Source: DVEG01 sp964405435 (lineage in GTDB: Bacteria > Cyanobacteriota > Cyanobacteriia > Cyanobacteriales > Oscillatoriaceae). From it: a stretch of DNA of 64,000 nt. Shown in pieces: positions 36,021-44,649 of the stretch (positions are counted from its first letter, which is position 1; every line of letters begins with the position of its first letter). Below the pieces are notes generated by a model that searched no databases, was not told the DNA's origin, and worked only from the letters and a program-made list of their open reading frames with translations. The stretch is from the NCBI GenBank assembly GCA_964405435.1, contig CAYOOD010000035.1:1-64000 (forward strand), written 5' to 3'. A program made the position numbers and the translations under genes.

Positions 36021-37373
36021 TCACAGTTGCCACCGGAAAAAGAGAGCCACCTGACCGAGCCAGCGCTCGCGAACAGGTCGGGCTTTCCAGTCTGCCTTGT
36101 GTATGCGCTGGCTTTTAGAAAACGCTTCTACAAAAAAACTCTCGACGAATTTTACCAGTTTGGGTTCCGAGAGAGATAAATGAAGTTCCTGGTTGTGAAA
36201 CAAACTGCGCGGATCGAAATTAGCGCTGCCGGTACTGACCCAGTGGTCGTCTAAAAGCAAAACTTTCGCGTGCATCATGCTCGGCTGGTATTCGTAAATT
36301 TCTATTCCTGCGGATAGAAACTCCTCATAGCGTTCGCGAACTGCATAGTAGACGATTGTTTTATCATTGTGCGGGCCGACAGTTAAAATCCGCACGTCAA
36401 CCCCATTTCTTTTTGCCTTTAGCAGCGCGCGGCGCGATTGGGCATCTGGCAGGAAATAGGGGCTGGCAAGCCAGATGCGTTTTTTCGCGGCCAGCACGCT
36501 CGTATAAAAAAGTGCATAAACAGACGAGCCGGGAGAAGGAGAATTTTTCGGCGTCACGACTACCGGCACGCCGCCATAAGTGGCTGGATTGAAAATATTT
36601 TTCTTCAGACTCGCAACCCCGCCCACATAAAGCCACTGCTGCATAAAAATCCCTTCGAGGATGCCGACGATCGGCCCCTGAAAGCAAACTTCAAAGTCGA
36701 GCCAGCAATCGGTATCGCCGTTTTCCTTCACGCCGTCCCAGTCATCGGAAACCCCCATACCGCCGACAAATGCAGTTTCCCCGTCAATCAGCAGCAGCTT
36801 GCGGTGAGTGCGGATGTTGTAAGTCAGGGGAGACATCCAATTGAAGGGGTGAAAGAATCGCACTTTGACGCCAGCCGATCGCAGTTGCTTCCAGTATTTT
36901 TTGGGCATCGAGTTTGCGCCCGTCGTATCGACGATCAGCAGCACTTCAACCCCGGCTAGCGCTCTCTCGATCAGCGCCTCGGCAAATTCCCTAGCGCGCC
37001 GCCCCGGAGTCATAAAAAATGTTTCAAAGTGAATCGTGCGTCGGGCGCGGCGGATGCTTTCTAGTCGCCCTGCATAAATTTTGTCAACCTCAAACCAAAA
37101 ACCAGTCGGGAAGCCGCTAGTGAGTAGGGAGGCTGAAACACCCATCATGGCGAGCGTGAAATGCGGATCGTCCAATCGGGGAATGTTTTTGAGTCGGTAG
37201 GTAACTTTGCGGTGAAAGGCTCCCCGCAGGTACAAGACGAACAAAACCAGCAGCACTAAGACTAAGAGAAACCAGGCGCTCAGCCACGTCATGGCAGTAA
37301 ATTGCGCCAGATTAAACGGAATGGCAGCGAAGGCAGGCTTTTGCATGAGGCAGGGGATGGTTGGGAAACTCAT
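36021..37373 (-). CDS. Phospholipase D-like / cardiolipin-synthase-type protein
   Basis: A 450-residue protein with one N-terminal membrane helix (WLSAWFLLVLVLLVLFVLYL, about 30-49) and two HKD-type motifs: THRKLLLIDGETAFVGG (about 190-206) and HAKVLLLDDHWVSTGSANFD (about 368-387). Both are needed for phosphatidyl transfer. It could make cardiolipin or act as a nuclease, and the fold cannot separate these. ATG 37373 gives the open frame; MTWLSAWF at 37292 is an alternative start nearer the membrane helix. Same strand as the phosphoesterase. Confidence 0.8.
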   Translation of the reverse strand: MSFPTIPCLMQKPAFAAIPFNLAQFTAMTWLSAWFLLVLVLLVLFVLYLRGAFHRKVTYRLKNIPRLDDPHFTLAMMGVSASLLTSGFPTGFWFEVDKIYAGRLESIRRARRTIHFETFFMTPGRRAREFAEALIERALAGVEVLLIVDTTGANSMPKKYWKQLRSAGVKVRFFHPFNWMSPLTYNIRTHRKLLLIDGETAFVGGMGVSDDWDGVKENGDTDCWLDFEVCFQGPIVGILEGIFMQQWLYVGGVASLKKNIFNPATYGGVPVVVTPKNSPSPGSSVYALFYTSVLAAKKRIWLASPYFLPDAQSRRALLKAKRNGVDVRILTVGPHNDKTIVYYAVRERYEEFLSAGIEIYEYQPSMMHAKVLLLDDHWVSTGSANFDPRSLFHNQELHLSLSEPKLVKFVESFFVEAFSKSQRIHKADWKARPVRERWLGQVALFFRWQL

Positions 37374-38024
37374 CTATCTTATTTTAAGAGGGTTTGTCAA
37401 GTGCGCGTGTTTCTTGGATTTGTATTCGCCAAGATTTGCGATCGCTCCCTTTGAGGCGATTTGCCTGCCTTTCTGCTGGCAGCGATTGCAGCAGTTTGAT
37501 CGAGATTCATTCTCGCCTGCCGGCGTGCAGCTCAGGAGCCTCCCGATTTGGCAGATATCTCCGTTTAATTTTCGCAGTTTCCGAAACATTTATTCGCCAC
37601 CGATCGCACTATGAGGAGCCGCAGCCCTTCCGCCCCAAAGGTCTATTGACAAACCGGAGAATTTCCCCTCTAGGGGCGATGGCTAAACCGCCCCCTGTTT
37701 AGCGTTTACTTCCTGCCGCCGATGGCACGGTGACGCCCTACCTATATATTTATATAAAAAACTTGACCTCTCAATTTGACGGGCGTACTTTTTCAGGTCG
37801 ATTGCCAGGAGGTCTTTCTACTCAATGTCTCCTGGTTTCCCCCTCAAGCATAACATAAAGGCATGACTCAACGGCCCCATAAAAAGCTAGTAACACCGCC
37901 AGAAATTGCCGAGCTTTTTTGTAGCTGTAGCATCAGGGGATGCGACGCAGGCAAAAAGCCCTCGAACCCCGCGAGAATAACTGCTAGGCAGTATGCTGAT
38001 AGCAGTTGTTTTTGGTGGCTCGCA
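37374..38024. other. Intergenic region between divergent genes
   Basis: About 650 bases with no supported gene; the plus-strand frame from 37863 leads into the GUN4-like gene but has no homology-like content before ATG 38025. A/T-rich stretch TATATATTTATATAAAAA near 37743 could be promoter DNA. The only long frames are shadows. Confidence 0.35.
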
Positions 38025-38786
38025 ATGACCAAACCCCACGAACCCAGACCTTACGATGCTGTCCTGGGGGGACAATCTGCCCCGCCTGCTTCTGCTGCTG
38101 TGTTGGGCGGGCTGGAGGGAGTGAAGCAGCGGCTCTCCAGCAATTCTGAGGCAGTTAGAATGGCAGCGTTATCTGAGGCGCTGAAATACGGTCAGCCCGG
38201 GTGGGAGTTGGTTTTTCAGATCTTTAGAAGCTCAACCGGATCGGCGCAGTGGGCGGTTTATGACCAACTGTGGAATGCTGCCAACCCAAAAATCAGAAAA
38301 CAACTGCTAAAATACATTCCTTTACAAAGTGATGTTGGCATAGATTATACTAAGCTTCGCGACTTGCTGGCAGTTGGGGAGTGGGAAAAAGCAGAGGCGG
38401 AAACGCGAAAGCTGATGCTCCGCGTCGCCGACAGAGAAAATGTCGGTTATCTCTACATAGGAGATATCGAACATTTTCCGTGTTCGGATTTGCACGCGAT
38501 CGACCAGCTTTGGGTGAAATCTTCAAACGGACGCTTCGGATTTAGCGTGCAAAAACGCATCTGGGAAGACGTAGGGGGCAAGACGGAACCCAGCTATAAA
38601 ACCTTCTGTCGTTTCGGCGATCGCGTCGGATGGCGGGCAATGGGAAACTGGATCAATACCAGCGCGATCGCCTATCATTTGTCAGCCCCTCGCGGACACT
38701 TGCCCCACAGACCTCACGGGCACCAGTTATCCCCTGTAGGCGTCTGGGAAGCGTTCTTTTTGCGCGCTGCTCGCTGCCATTTATAG
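38025..38786 (+). CDS. GUN4-domain protein
   Basis: A 253-residue protein. After a short KPHEPRPYDAVLGGQ leader and a HEAT-like helical stretch (EAVRMAALSEALKYG) comes a GUN4 domain (about 110-253) with the family landmarks DYTKLRDLLAVGEWEKAE, ETRKLML and the C-terminal AYHLSAPRGHLP. GUN4 binds porphyrins and helps Mg-chelatase in chlorophyll synthesis; paralogues of this type have unclear roles. I start at ATG 38025; the open frame from 37863 adds a non-homologous N-terminus. The small membrane gene follows by 32 bases. Confidence 0.8.
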   Translation: MTKPHEPRPYDAVLGGQSAPPASAAVLGGLEGVKQRLSSNSEAVRMAALSEALKYGQPGWELVFQIFRSSTGSAQWAVYDQLWNAANPKIRKQLLKYIPLQSDVGIDYTKLRDLLAVGEWEKAEAETRKLMLRVADRENVGYLYIGDIEHFPCSDLHAIDQLWVKSSNGRFGFSVQKRIWEDVGGKTEPSYKTFCRFGDRVGWRAMGNWINTSAIAYHLSAPRGHLPHRPHGHQLSPVGVWEAFFLRAARCHL

Positions 38787-38792
38787 TATAAT
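38787..38792 (+). promoter_or_regulatory. TATAAT -10-like box before the small membrane gene
   Basis: TATAAT at 38787-38792 lies 26 bases before ATG 38819, just after the GUN4 stop. No matching -35 box at the standard distance was found, so it may be weak or regulated. Confidence 0.3.
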
Positions 38793-38818
38793 CTCTGCAA
38801 GACAAGGAAACCTTTAAC

Positions 38819-38935
38819 ATGGAAAATGCGGCTTGGTTGGATTTCGTGGCGGGTGGCTTGGCGATCGCGATCGTCCTGGGCGGATTGCTGATGCTATTCA
38901 GCGGCATCTCGGCATTTGGAGATAAAGATAAATAG
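38819..38935 (+). CDS. 38-residue single-span membrane protein
   Basis: ATG 38819 to TAG 38935 encodes a small protein (MENAAWLDFVAGG at its start, FGDKDK at its end) with one hydrophobic helix of about 22 residues and a charged C-terminus. AAGGAA lies 9 bases before the ATG. The form resembles small subunits of photosynthetic or NDH-1 complexes, but I do not recognise it as any named one. It sits between a GUN4 gene and an LMW phosphatase. Confidence 0.7.
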   Translation: MENAAWLDFVAGGLAIAIVLGGLLMLFSGISAFGDKDK

Positions 38936-38955
38936 CGATCGCTTCCCCTGATAAG

Positions 38956-39396
38956 ATGAAAAAAATTCTCTTCCTCTGTACGGGCAATTACTACCGCAGC
39001 CGCTTCGCCGAATGTCTTTTTAATCTCCTCGCTGAAAAGCGCGGCTTGGGCTGGAGAGCCTTTTCGCGGGGGCTGGCGATCGAACGGGGCGTCAACAATA
39101 TCGGAGCCATGTCTCGCTACACTCGCGAGGCTTTAACTTGGCGCGGCTGCGTCATTTCCGACGGCGAACGCTTCCCGCTTCAAGTCTTGGAAAACGATTT
39201 CGCTGCTGCGGATAAAATTGTCGCACTCGACGAATTAGAACACCGCCCCCTGATGGTAGAACGCTTTCCCGATTGGGCAGATGCGATCGAATATTGGAGA
39301 GTCTGCGACGTAGATAAAACGCCCGCCGCCGTGGCGATCGTAGATATCGAGCAGCGCGTCGAGCAACTTATAGCACTTCTACACTCTCAACGTTAG
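38956..39396 (+). CDS. Low-molecular-weight protein phosphatase-like protein
   Basis: A 146-residue protein starting MKKILFLCTGNYYRSRFAE: Cys-x5-Arg phosphate loop (CTGNYYR) as in LMW tyrosine phosphatases and arsenate reductases. The late DPYxx motif with the acid is replaced by CDVDKTPAA, so catalytic efficiency may be altered. It probably dephosphorylates proteins or reduces arsenate; neither is shown. ATG is 21 bases after the small gene, so they may share transcription. Confidence 0.75.
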   Translation: MKKILFLCTGNYYRSRFAECLFNLLAEKRGLGWRAFSRGLAIERGVNNIGAMSRYTREALTWRGCVISDGERFPLQVLENDFAAADKIVALDELEHRPLMVERFPDWADAIEYWRVCDVDKTPAAVAIVDIEQRVEQLIALLHSQR

Positions 39397-39522
39397 ATTG
39401 TTATTGTTTGTCAGCGGATTTTCAAGAACGAGTAATTTTCTCTACTCTTATATATAGGCGGGCACGGATTGCCCTGATAAGAGACTCTCACAAAAATCAG
39501 CGCTTGTCAAGTAAAAAATCGA

Positions 39523-39623
39523 AAAATTTCCTCTCTCCTAAAATCCCCCAATCCCCCAATCCCGGCTAGACGCTTGTAAAATTTCCTCTCTCCTAAAATC
39601 CCCCAATCCCCCAATCCCGGCTA
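39523..39623. repeat. 46-base direct repeat, two copies
   Basis: The 46-base unit beginning AAAATTTCCTCTCTCC and ending CCCGGCTA occurs at 39523-39568 and 39578-39623 with no visible mismatch, separated by 9 bases (GACGCTTGT). Each unit holds two ATCCCCCA motifs. Confidence 0.85.
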
Positions 39624-39640
39624 AAAAATTACCGAAACAA

Positions 39641-39673
39641 AGAAACCCGGCTTTTCGCAAAAACCGGGTTTCT
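39641..39673 (-). terminator. AGAAACCCGG hairpin downstream of clpC
   Basis: AGAAACCCGG and CCGGGTTTCT separated by a 13-base loop, located about 22 bases after the clpC stop. Same dispersed palindrome family as at 26841 and 51043. Confidence 0.5.
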
Positions 39674-39695
39674 AAATAATCGGAGAATTCAACCG

Positions 39696-42167
39696 TTAAC
39701 GGCTGAGGGCGAATTCAGAAACGCGAGGGAGCGACTCGTCATCCTTGCGAATGGTGACTTTACCGTTCTCATCCACGTCGGCGATCGCGGTATCACCTTC
39801 TTGAATCCGACCGGCGAGCATTGCCTCAGCAAGGCTGTCTTCCAACAAGCGCATGATGACGCGGCGGAGACTGCGCGCCCCATAGCTGGGGCTGTAGCCT
39901 TCTTCCACCAAGCGCTCTTTGCACTGTGCGGTGACTTCCAAGCGAATCCCCTGCTCGCTCAGGCGGCGATCGATCTCGCGCAGCATGATATCGGCGATGA
40001 GCCTCACCTCGTCCTTGAGCAACTGGCGGAAGACGATAATCTCATCCAGGCGGTTGATAAACTCGGGGCGGAAGAATTGCTTGAGGTCTTCATTCACCAA
40101 CTCGCGGACGCGGTTGTACTGCGCTTCCCCTGGGGTTTGGGCGAACTCGAACCCGAAGCTGCCGCCGCCTTTTTCGATCGCCCGCGAGCCGATATTCGAG
40201 GTCATAATGATCAGCGTGTTTTTGAAATCCACGACGCGCCCTTTCGCATCGGTGAGGCGTCCGTCTTCGAGAATTTGCAGCATCATGTTGAAGACGTCAG
40301 GGTGTGCTTTTTCGACTTCATCGAACAGCACGAGGGTGTAGGGACGGCGGCGCACGGCTTCGGTGAGCTGCCCGCCTTCATCGTAACCCACATAACCGGG
40401 AGGCGAACCGATGAGCTTGGAGACGGTGTGCCGTTCCATAAATTCGGACATGTCGAGGCGAATCATCGCTTCTTCGGAACCGAAGAAGTAAGAGGCGAGG
40501 GCTTTGGCGAGTTCGGTTTTCCCTACTCCCGTGGGACCCGAGAAAATGAAGCTGGCGATCGGGCGGTTGGGGTTTTTCAGCCCGATGCGCGCCCGCCGGA
40601 TGGCGCGAGAAACGGCTTTGACGGCTTCGTCTTGCCCGATGACGCGCTCGTGCAAGCTGTCTTCGAGGTGCAGCAATTTCTCCGATTCGGATTCGGTGAG
40701 CTTGCTGACGGGAACGCCCGTCCAAGAAGCGACGATGTGGGCGATGTCTTCTTCGGTGACGCTGGGGGCGTTCTGTTCGTCGCGCGGCTGCGGCTGCTTG
40801 TTGAGTTCTTCAATCCGAGCGTGTATTTCCAGTTCGCGATCGCGCAGTTGTCCGGCTGTGTCGAAGTCCTGAGCCAGCACGGCGGAATCTTTCTCGCGGG
40901 TGATTTTGAGCAGTTCTTGCTTGAGCTGCCGGAGTTCCGGCGGTTGCAGGGAGTTCTTGACGCGCACGCGAGAGCCGGCTTCGTCGATCAGGTCGATCGC
41001 TTTGTCGGGCAGGAAGCGATCGGGAATGTAGCGATCGGAGAGTTTGGCGGCAGCGACGAGGGCCTCGTCGGAGATTTTCAGCTTGTGGTGCTGTTCGTAG
41101 CGATCGCGCAATCCGAAGAGAATCTCGATGGTATCTTCGACGCTGGGTTCGCCGACTTTCACCGGCTGGAAGCGACGCTCTAGCGCCGGATCGCGTTCGA
41201 TGTGCTTGCGGTACTCGTCGAGAGTGGTTGCGCCGATGCACTGTAGCTCGCCCCGCGCCAAAGCCGGTTTGAGCATGTTGGCGGCGTCCATTCCCCCTTC
41301 TACGGCTCCCGCGCCGATCAAGGTGTGGATTTCGTCGATTACCAGGATGACATTGCCCGCCGAGCGGACTTCTTCGACGATTTTCTTCAGGCGTTCCTCG
41401 AAGTCACCCCGAAACCTGGTTCCAGCTAACAGCGCCCCCATGTCGAGGGTGTAAACTTGCTTGTCTTCTAGAATATCCGGCACGTCTTGATTGACGATGC
41501 GTTGGGCGATTCCTTCTGCGATCGCGGTTTTGCCGACTCCCGGTTCGCCAACCAAGACGGGATTATTTTTAGTCCGGCGACCGAGTATTTGAATCACCCG
41601 CTCGATTTCCGCCTGACGTCCCACCACCGGATCGAGCTTGCCCTCCGTCGCTTGCTTGGTGAGATTCGTGGCGAACTCGTCTAATGTCACCGTTTTCGCG
41701 ACACCGCCACCAGCGCCAGCGGGAGCGACTGCCACTTCTCCCATCGCTCGAATCAGTTGCGTCCTGAGTTGCTGGAAGTCAACGCCCAGGTTTTGCAGCA
41801 CCCTCACCGCGACGCCTTCCCCATCCTTGATCAGCCCCAAGAGCAAGTGTTCGGGGGCGATGTAGCTGTGTCCTAGTTGCCGAGCTTCTGAGAGAGAATT
41901 CTCGAAAACCCGCTTGACTTTGGGGGTGAAGGGAATTTCAGGCGGAACCATCCCAGATCCCCGACCGATTATTTTTCCCACTTCCGCGCGCGCGTCAGTG
42001 AGGGTTACGCCCTGTTGAGCGAGCGCTTTGGCGGCTGTGCTGGTGCCTTCTGCGATCAAACCGAGGAGGACTTGTTCCGTGCCGACGAAATTGTGTCCGG
42101 TGCGGCGGGTTTCCTCCTGAGCCAGCATAATCGCTCGAATGGCTTTTTCTGTAAAGCGTTCAAACAT
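39696..42167 (-). CDS. clpC: ATP-dependent Clp protease ATP-binding subunit ClpC
   Basis: An 823-residue Hsp100 chaperone with two Clp_N repeats (FTEKAIRAIMLAQEETRRTG; NFVGTEQVLLGLI) followed by two AAA+ domains: Walker A1 GEPGVGKTAIAEG (about 205-220), a UVR-like coiled-coil middle region, and Walker A2 GPTGVGKTELAKAL (about 545-560). It unfolds proteins for ClpP and is essential in most cyanobacteria. Frame is complete and uninterrupted, length is typical. Its 5' region (42168-42740) holds no other gene. Start ATG 42167. Confidence 0.97.
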   Translation of the reverse strand: MFERFTEKAIRAIMLAQEETRRTGHNFVGTEQVLLGLIAEGTSTAAKALAQQGVTLTDARAEVGKIIGRGSGMVPPEIPFTPKVKRVFENSLSEARQLGHSYIAPEHLLLGLIKDGEGVAVRVLQNLGVDFQQLRTQLIRAMGEVAVAPAGAGGGVAKTVTLDEFATNLTKQATEGKLDPVVGRQAEIERVIQILGRRTKNNPVLVGEPGVGKTAIAEGIAQRIVNQDVPDILEDKQVYTLDMGALLAGTRFRGDFEERLKKIVEEVRSAGNVILVIDEIHTLIGAGAVEGGMDAANMLKPALARGELQCIGATTLDEYRKHIERDPALERRFQPVKVGEPSVEDTIEILFGLRDRYEQHHKLKISDEALVAAAKLSDRYIPDRFLPDKAIDLIDEAGSRVRVKNSLQPPELRQLKQELLKITREKDSAVLAQDFDTAGQLRDRELEIHARIEELNKQPQPRDEQNAPSVTEEDIAHIVASWTGVPVSKLTESESEKLLHLEDSLHERVIGQDEAVKAVSRAIRRARIGLKNPNRPIASFIFSGPTGVGKTELAKALASYFFGSEEAMIRLDMSEFMERHTVSKLIGSPPGYVGYDEGGQLTEAVRRRPYTLVLFDEVEKAHPDVFNMMLQILEDGRLTDAKGRVVDFKNTLIIMTSNIGSRAIEKGGGSFGFEFAQTPGEAQYNRVRELVNEDLKQFFRPEFINRLDEIIVFRQLLKDEVRLIADIMLREIDRRLSEQGIRLEVTAQCKERLVEEGYSPSYGARSLRRVIMRLLEDSLAEAMLAGRIQEGDTAIADVDENGKVTIRKDDESLPRVSEFALSR

Positions 42168-42619
42168 GGCGTTTTCTCCCTAACGGTTTTAGGTGTGCGA
42201 GCCGTCGCGGCTCGGACGAGCGAGGCAGATACTCACAAAAATAACCGATCTTCTGTAAATTTTTGTGTCTTTCCTTCCCTCAATGTATCTTTACCGGGAT
42301 GTACCGGCAGTGAGGGGAACCGTAACCGTAGGGGGTGCTTGCCGTCTGTGTTCGGCAATACAATCGCCAATACAAAGCGATCGCTTTTGGGGCTGTGGGT
42401 CATTTCAACGCGACAGGGCGGCTTCTAAAAGCTTGACAAATAGGCGAGTCAATAGTATTTAGGGGGCGCGTCATGTAACTCTTAACTCTTTGTCAGCGCA
42501 GCCTGCATGAAATTCTTTGCCCACCCGATAGCCAGCCGAGGGTTAACACTCCCGGCTGATAGGCAAAGCCCCTTCACGGACACTGATTTAGAGGAAAAAG
42601 GAGGCGATCGCTCTTAAAA

Positions 42620-42695
42620 TTGCGTAATTAACTCCCTGCCTTCTGCGTCTGAAGTGCCTCTCGTTCATCGATCGCCTGGTTTTGTATTATCTAGA
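42620..42695 (-). pseudogene. Decayed remnant of the Rpn-like nuclease gene
   Basis: TAATTAACTCCCTGCCTTC and GAAGTGCCTCTCGTTCATCGATCGCC match two separated parts of the gene at 42741-43622 (about 42961 and 43070), with the sequence between them deleted. A second copy of the gene was probably here and lost most of its body. Confidence 0.5.
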
Positions 42696-42740
42696 TCGGG
42701 CGATCGCCTTTTAGAAGAGCGATCGCCTTTGAAATTTCTC

Positions 42741-43622
42741 CTACCCCTGTCCTCCAAACCTGGCTAAAAGTTCCTCGCGGGATAATTGCACGAGCAAGGG
42801 CGTAAACTCCTCTGGCGGCAGAGCCATTAATGGCTCAATAATTGCTAAAAGTGGCTCGTCTAATGTGCCAAACCGAACGCGCAGCAAGTTTTCTACAACT
42901 TGGCGCTGCCCCTCCTTTTTAGCCAGTTCGCGGTCTTGTTGATAGAGTGGTGCTAATCGCATAATTAACTCCCTGTCTTCTTCGTTTGACGCTTGAGTAA
43001 TTTCTAAGTTTTTCCGCAAGTTGTACAGCAAGTCTAGCGCGATCGCTCGGAAGGGGTGATTTTCTGGAAGTGCCTCTAGGGAGTCGATCGCCTGCTTTTG
43101 TACCGTCCCCTTGCCCAGCACCCTCAGCCACAGGGTTTCTGGAGTGCGGGGTAGCTGGTGAATCACCACGATTGCCGTCCGCAGGTACTCTCCCAAGAAG
43201 TAAACCCCTGGCAACCAGTTTTCATCTATTCTAGCGTGAAATCCCCCCAGTAGCTCGGCTGATGCTGTTGGAGTCAGTATCCACAATTTCGGATAAGAAG
43301 CTTCTTGCAGTTTGGTTTTGTTGCGGTTGGCGTCGCGCTGGTATTTTTCTCGCACCTGCAGCACTTTTGACAGGCAACTGCATATCTCGTCGGGGGTGAC
43401 TGGATTGCGGAACGGTTCAAACGCCGCGTCGCTTGTCATCAATCTCCCTAACAATCCCAGATTAACGCTTGCGCGCTCGCTCGCCTCTGGTGCGGGTACG
43501 AACCACACATCTATTTCTCTGACTTCTCCTGCTACCCGTCGCGGTGCCAGCACTTCTCCGAAGGGCGCTAATAATTCCTCTAAGTAGTCCTTCGCAAATT
43601 GATCGTGGATAAATCGGGTCAT
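42741..43622 (-). CDS. Rpn/DUF4351-type PD-(D/E)XK nuclease-like protein
   Basis: A 293-residue protein with a PD-(D/E)XK-like core near its N-terminus (GEVREIDVWFVPAPEASE) and a C-terminal helical region with KKEGQRQVVENLLRVRFG, typical of cyanobacterial Rpn-family transposase/recombination-promoting nucleases. Such genes occur in many copies in filamentous cyanobacteria; a second, more distant family member lies at 59583-60554. The role may be in mobile DNA or simply unknown. A remnant copy precedes it. Confidence 0.75.
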   Translation of the reverse strand: MTRFIHDQFAKDYLEELLAPFGEVLAPRRVAGEVREIDVWFVPAPEASERASVNLGLLGRLMTSDAAFEPFRNPVTPDEICSCLSKVLQVREKYQRDANRNKTKLQEASYPKLWILTPTASAELLGGFHARIDENWLPGVYFLGEYLRTAIVVIHQLPRTPETLWLRVLGKGTVQKQAIDSLEALPENHPFRAIALDLLYNLRKNLEITQASNEEDRELIMRLAPLYQQDRELAKKEGQRQVVENLLRVRFGTLDEPLLAIIEPLMALPPEEFTPLLVQLSREELLARFGGQG

Positions 43623-43781
43623 GTTTTGTTTTTTTTGAGAGAAGTTCTTCTCTCTTTCCCTCTCTTGTTTTACTACAATTTAACTGAATGAGTTTCAAAT
43701 ACCATACCAATAAATATTAATTTTTGCGAAAAAATAATCACTTTTATAAACCCAAAAAAGCGATCGCGACTTGTTCGTATA

Positions 43782-44504
43782 TCAATCTTTCGAGCCATCC
43801 CTCCTACTTTGAAAGTACGAACACTGCTGCTGTAGCGGACATTCCGCACAGTGCGGATTTCTCGCCGTGCAAACTGCCGCCCCAAAATCTAACAGTGCCA
43901 GATTCCAGGCTCCGACTTCTGTTTCAGGTGCGGCTCGCTCTGCTGCCTCTAAATGCTGGCGCGATCGCGACTTTACCCGACTGCCAGTAAAGCCAAAAAA
44001 CCGCTCCAATATCCGCGCGACATTCGTATCCAATACCGCTTTCGGCTGTAGATAAGCGTGCGCGCACACCGATCGCGCGATGTAGTGCCCAACTCCGGGC
44101 AAGTCGAGCAATTCTGCTTCTGTATCGGGAATTTTCCCGCCAAAATTTTCTACCACGCGCTGCATTGAACGGATCAGCCGATCGCCTCGGAAAACAAGTC
44201 CGAGGGGCTGCAAAATTTCCGTGACTTCCTCTACCGACGCGGCAGCTAGAGCCTCTGGCGTCGGATAGCGCGCCAGAAACTCTTCGTAGACGGGCGCGAC
44301 TTTTGCCGCATTGGTTTTTTGCAGCAAAAACTCTGCAACCAAGATGGCATAAGGGTCTTGCGTACTGCGCCAGGGAAAATTCCGGCGGTGCTGGCTCCCC
44401 CAGGCTCGGAGTTCGCGGCGAAACCACTCGAGTTTCGCTGCATCGAACGGCTCTAGGCTGCCCTCAGAGAGCGGGTTTGACCTCTTTTGCGCTGCTGCAA
44501 CCAT
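43782..44504 (-). CDS. HhH-GPD DNA glycosylase, MutY/MIG-like
   Basis: A 240-residue protein with the EFLLQKTNAAKV motif that matches MutY/MIG, the helix-hairpin-helix LPGVGHYIARSV and catalytic Asp (VLDTNVARIL), and four C-terminal cysteines spaced as for a [4Fe-4S] cluster (CTARNPHCAECPLQQQC). The HhH Lys of endonuclease III is replaced by Tyr, as in thymine-DNA mismatch glycosylases (MIG), so a monofunctional mismatch glycosylase is likely; adenine removal is the alternative. Start ATG 44504. It is divergent from the PP2C gene. Confidence 0.8.
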   Translation of the reverse strand: MVAAAQKRSNPLSEGSLEPFDAAKLEWFRRELRAWGSQHRRNFPWRSTQDPYAILVAEFLLQKTNAAKVAPVYEEFLARYPTPEALAAASVEEVTEILQPLGLVFRGDRLIRSMQRVVENFGGKIPDTEAELLDLPGVGHYIARSVCAHAYLQPKAVLDTNVARILERFFGFTGSRVKSRSRQHLEAAERAAPETEVGAWNLALLDFGAAVCTARNPHCAECPLQQQCSYFQSRRDGSKD

Positions 44505-44595
44505 CAGAGCGTCACCTCTTATGAATCCATTTTGTGTCCTCTGCTTCTACTGTAGGCCGTTTAGATGGGACAGTGAAATTTTTGCTTCCTCCCCC

Positions 44596-44624
44596 TTGAC
44601 ATAGTGTTTTTAGAACACTATATT
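44596..44624 (+). promoter_or_regulatory. Sigma70-type promoter with operator palindrome in the spacer
   Basis: TTGACA at 44596-44601, a 17-base spacer, and TATATT at 44619-44624 match an ideal sigma70 promoter. The interrupted palindrome ATAGTGTT-5-AACACTAT covers 44601-44621, from the end of the -35 to the -10. A repressor bound there would block polymerase. The PP2C start ATG is 26 bases downstream of the -10 box. Confidence 0.8.
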
Positions 44625-44649
44625 AGGTGTAGCGAGTACACGATGCCCC

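Noticed and set aside
39801..41183. 460-aa plus-strand ORF
   Set aside because: Antisense of clpC, with no protein-like motif; a shadow frame.
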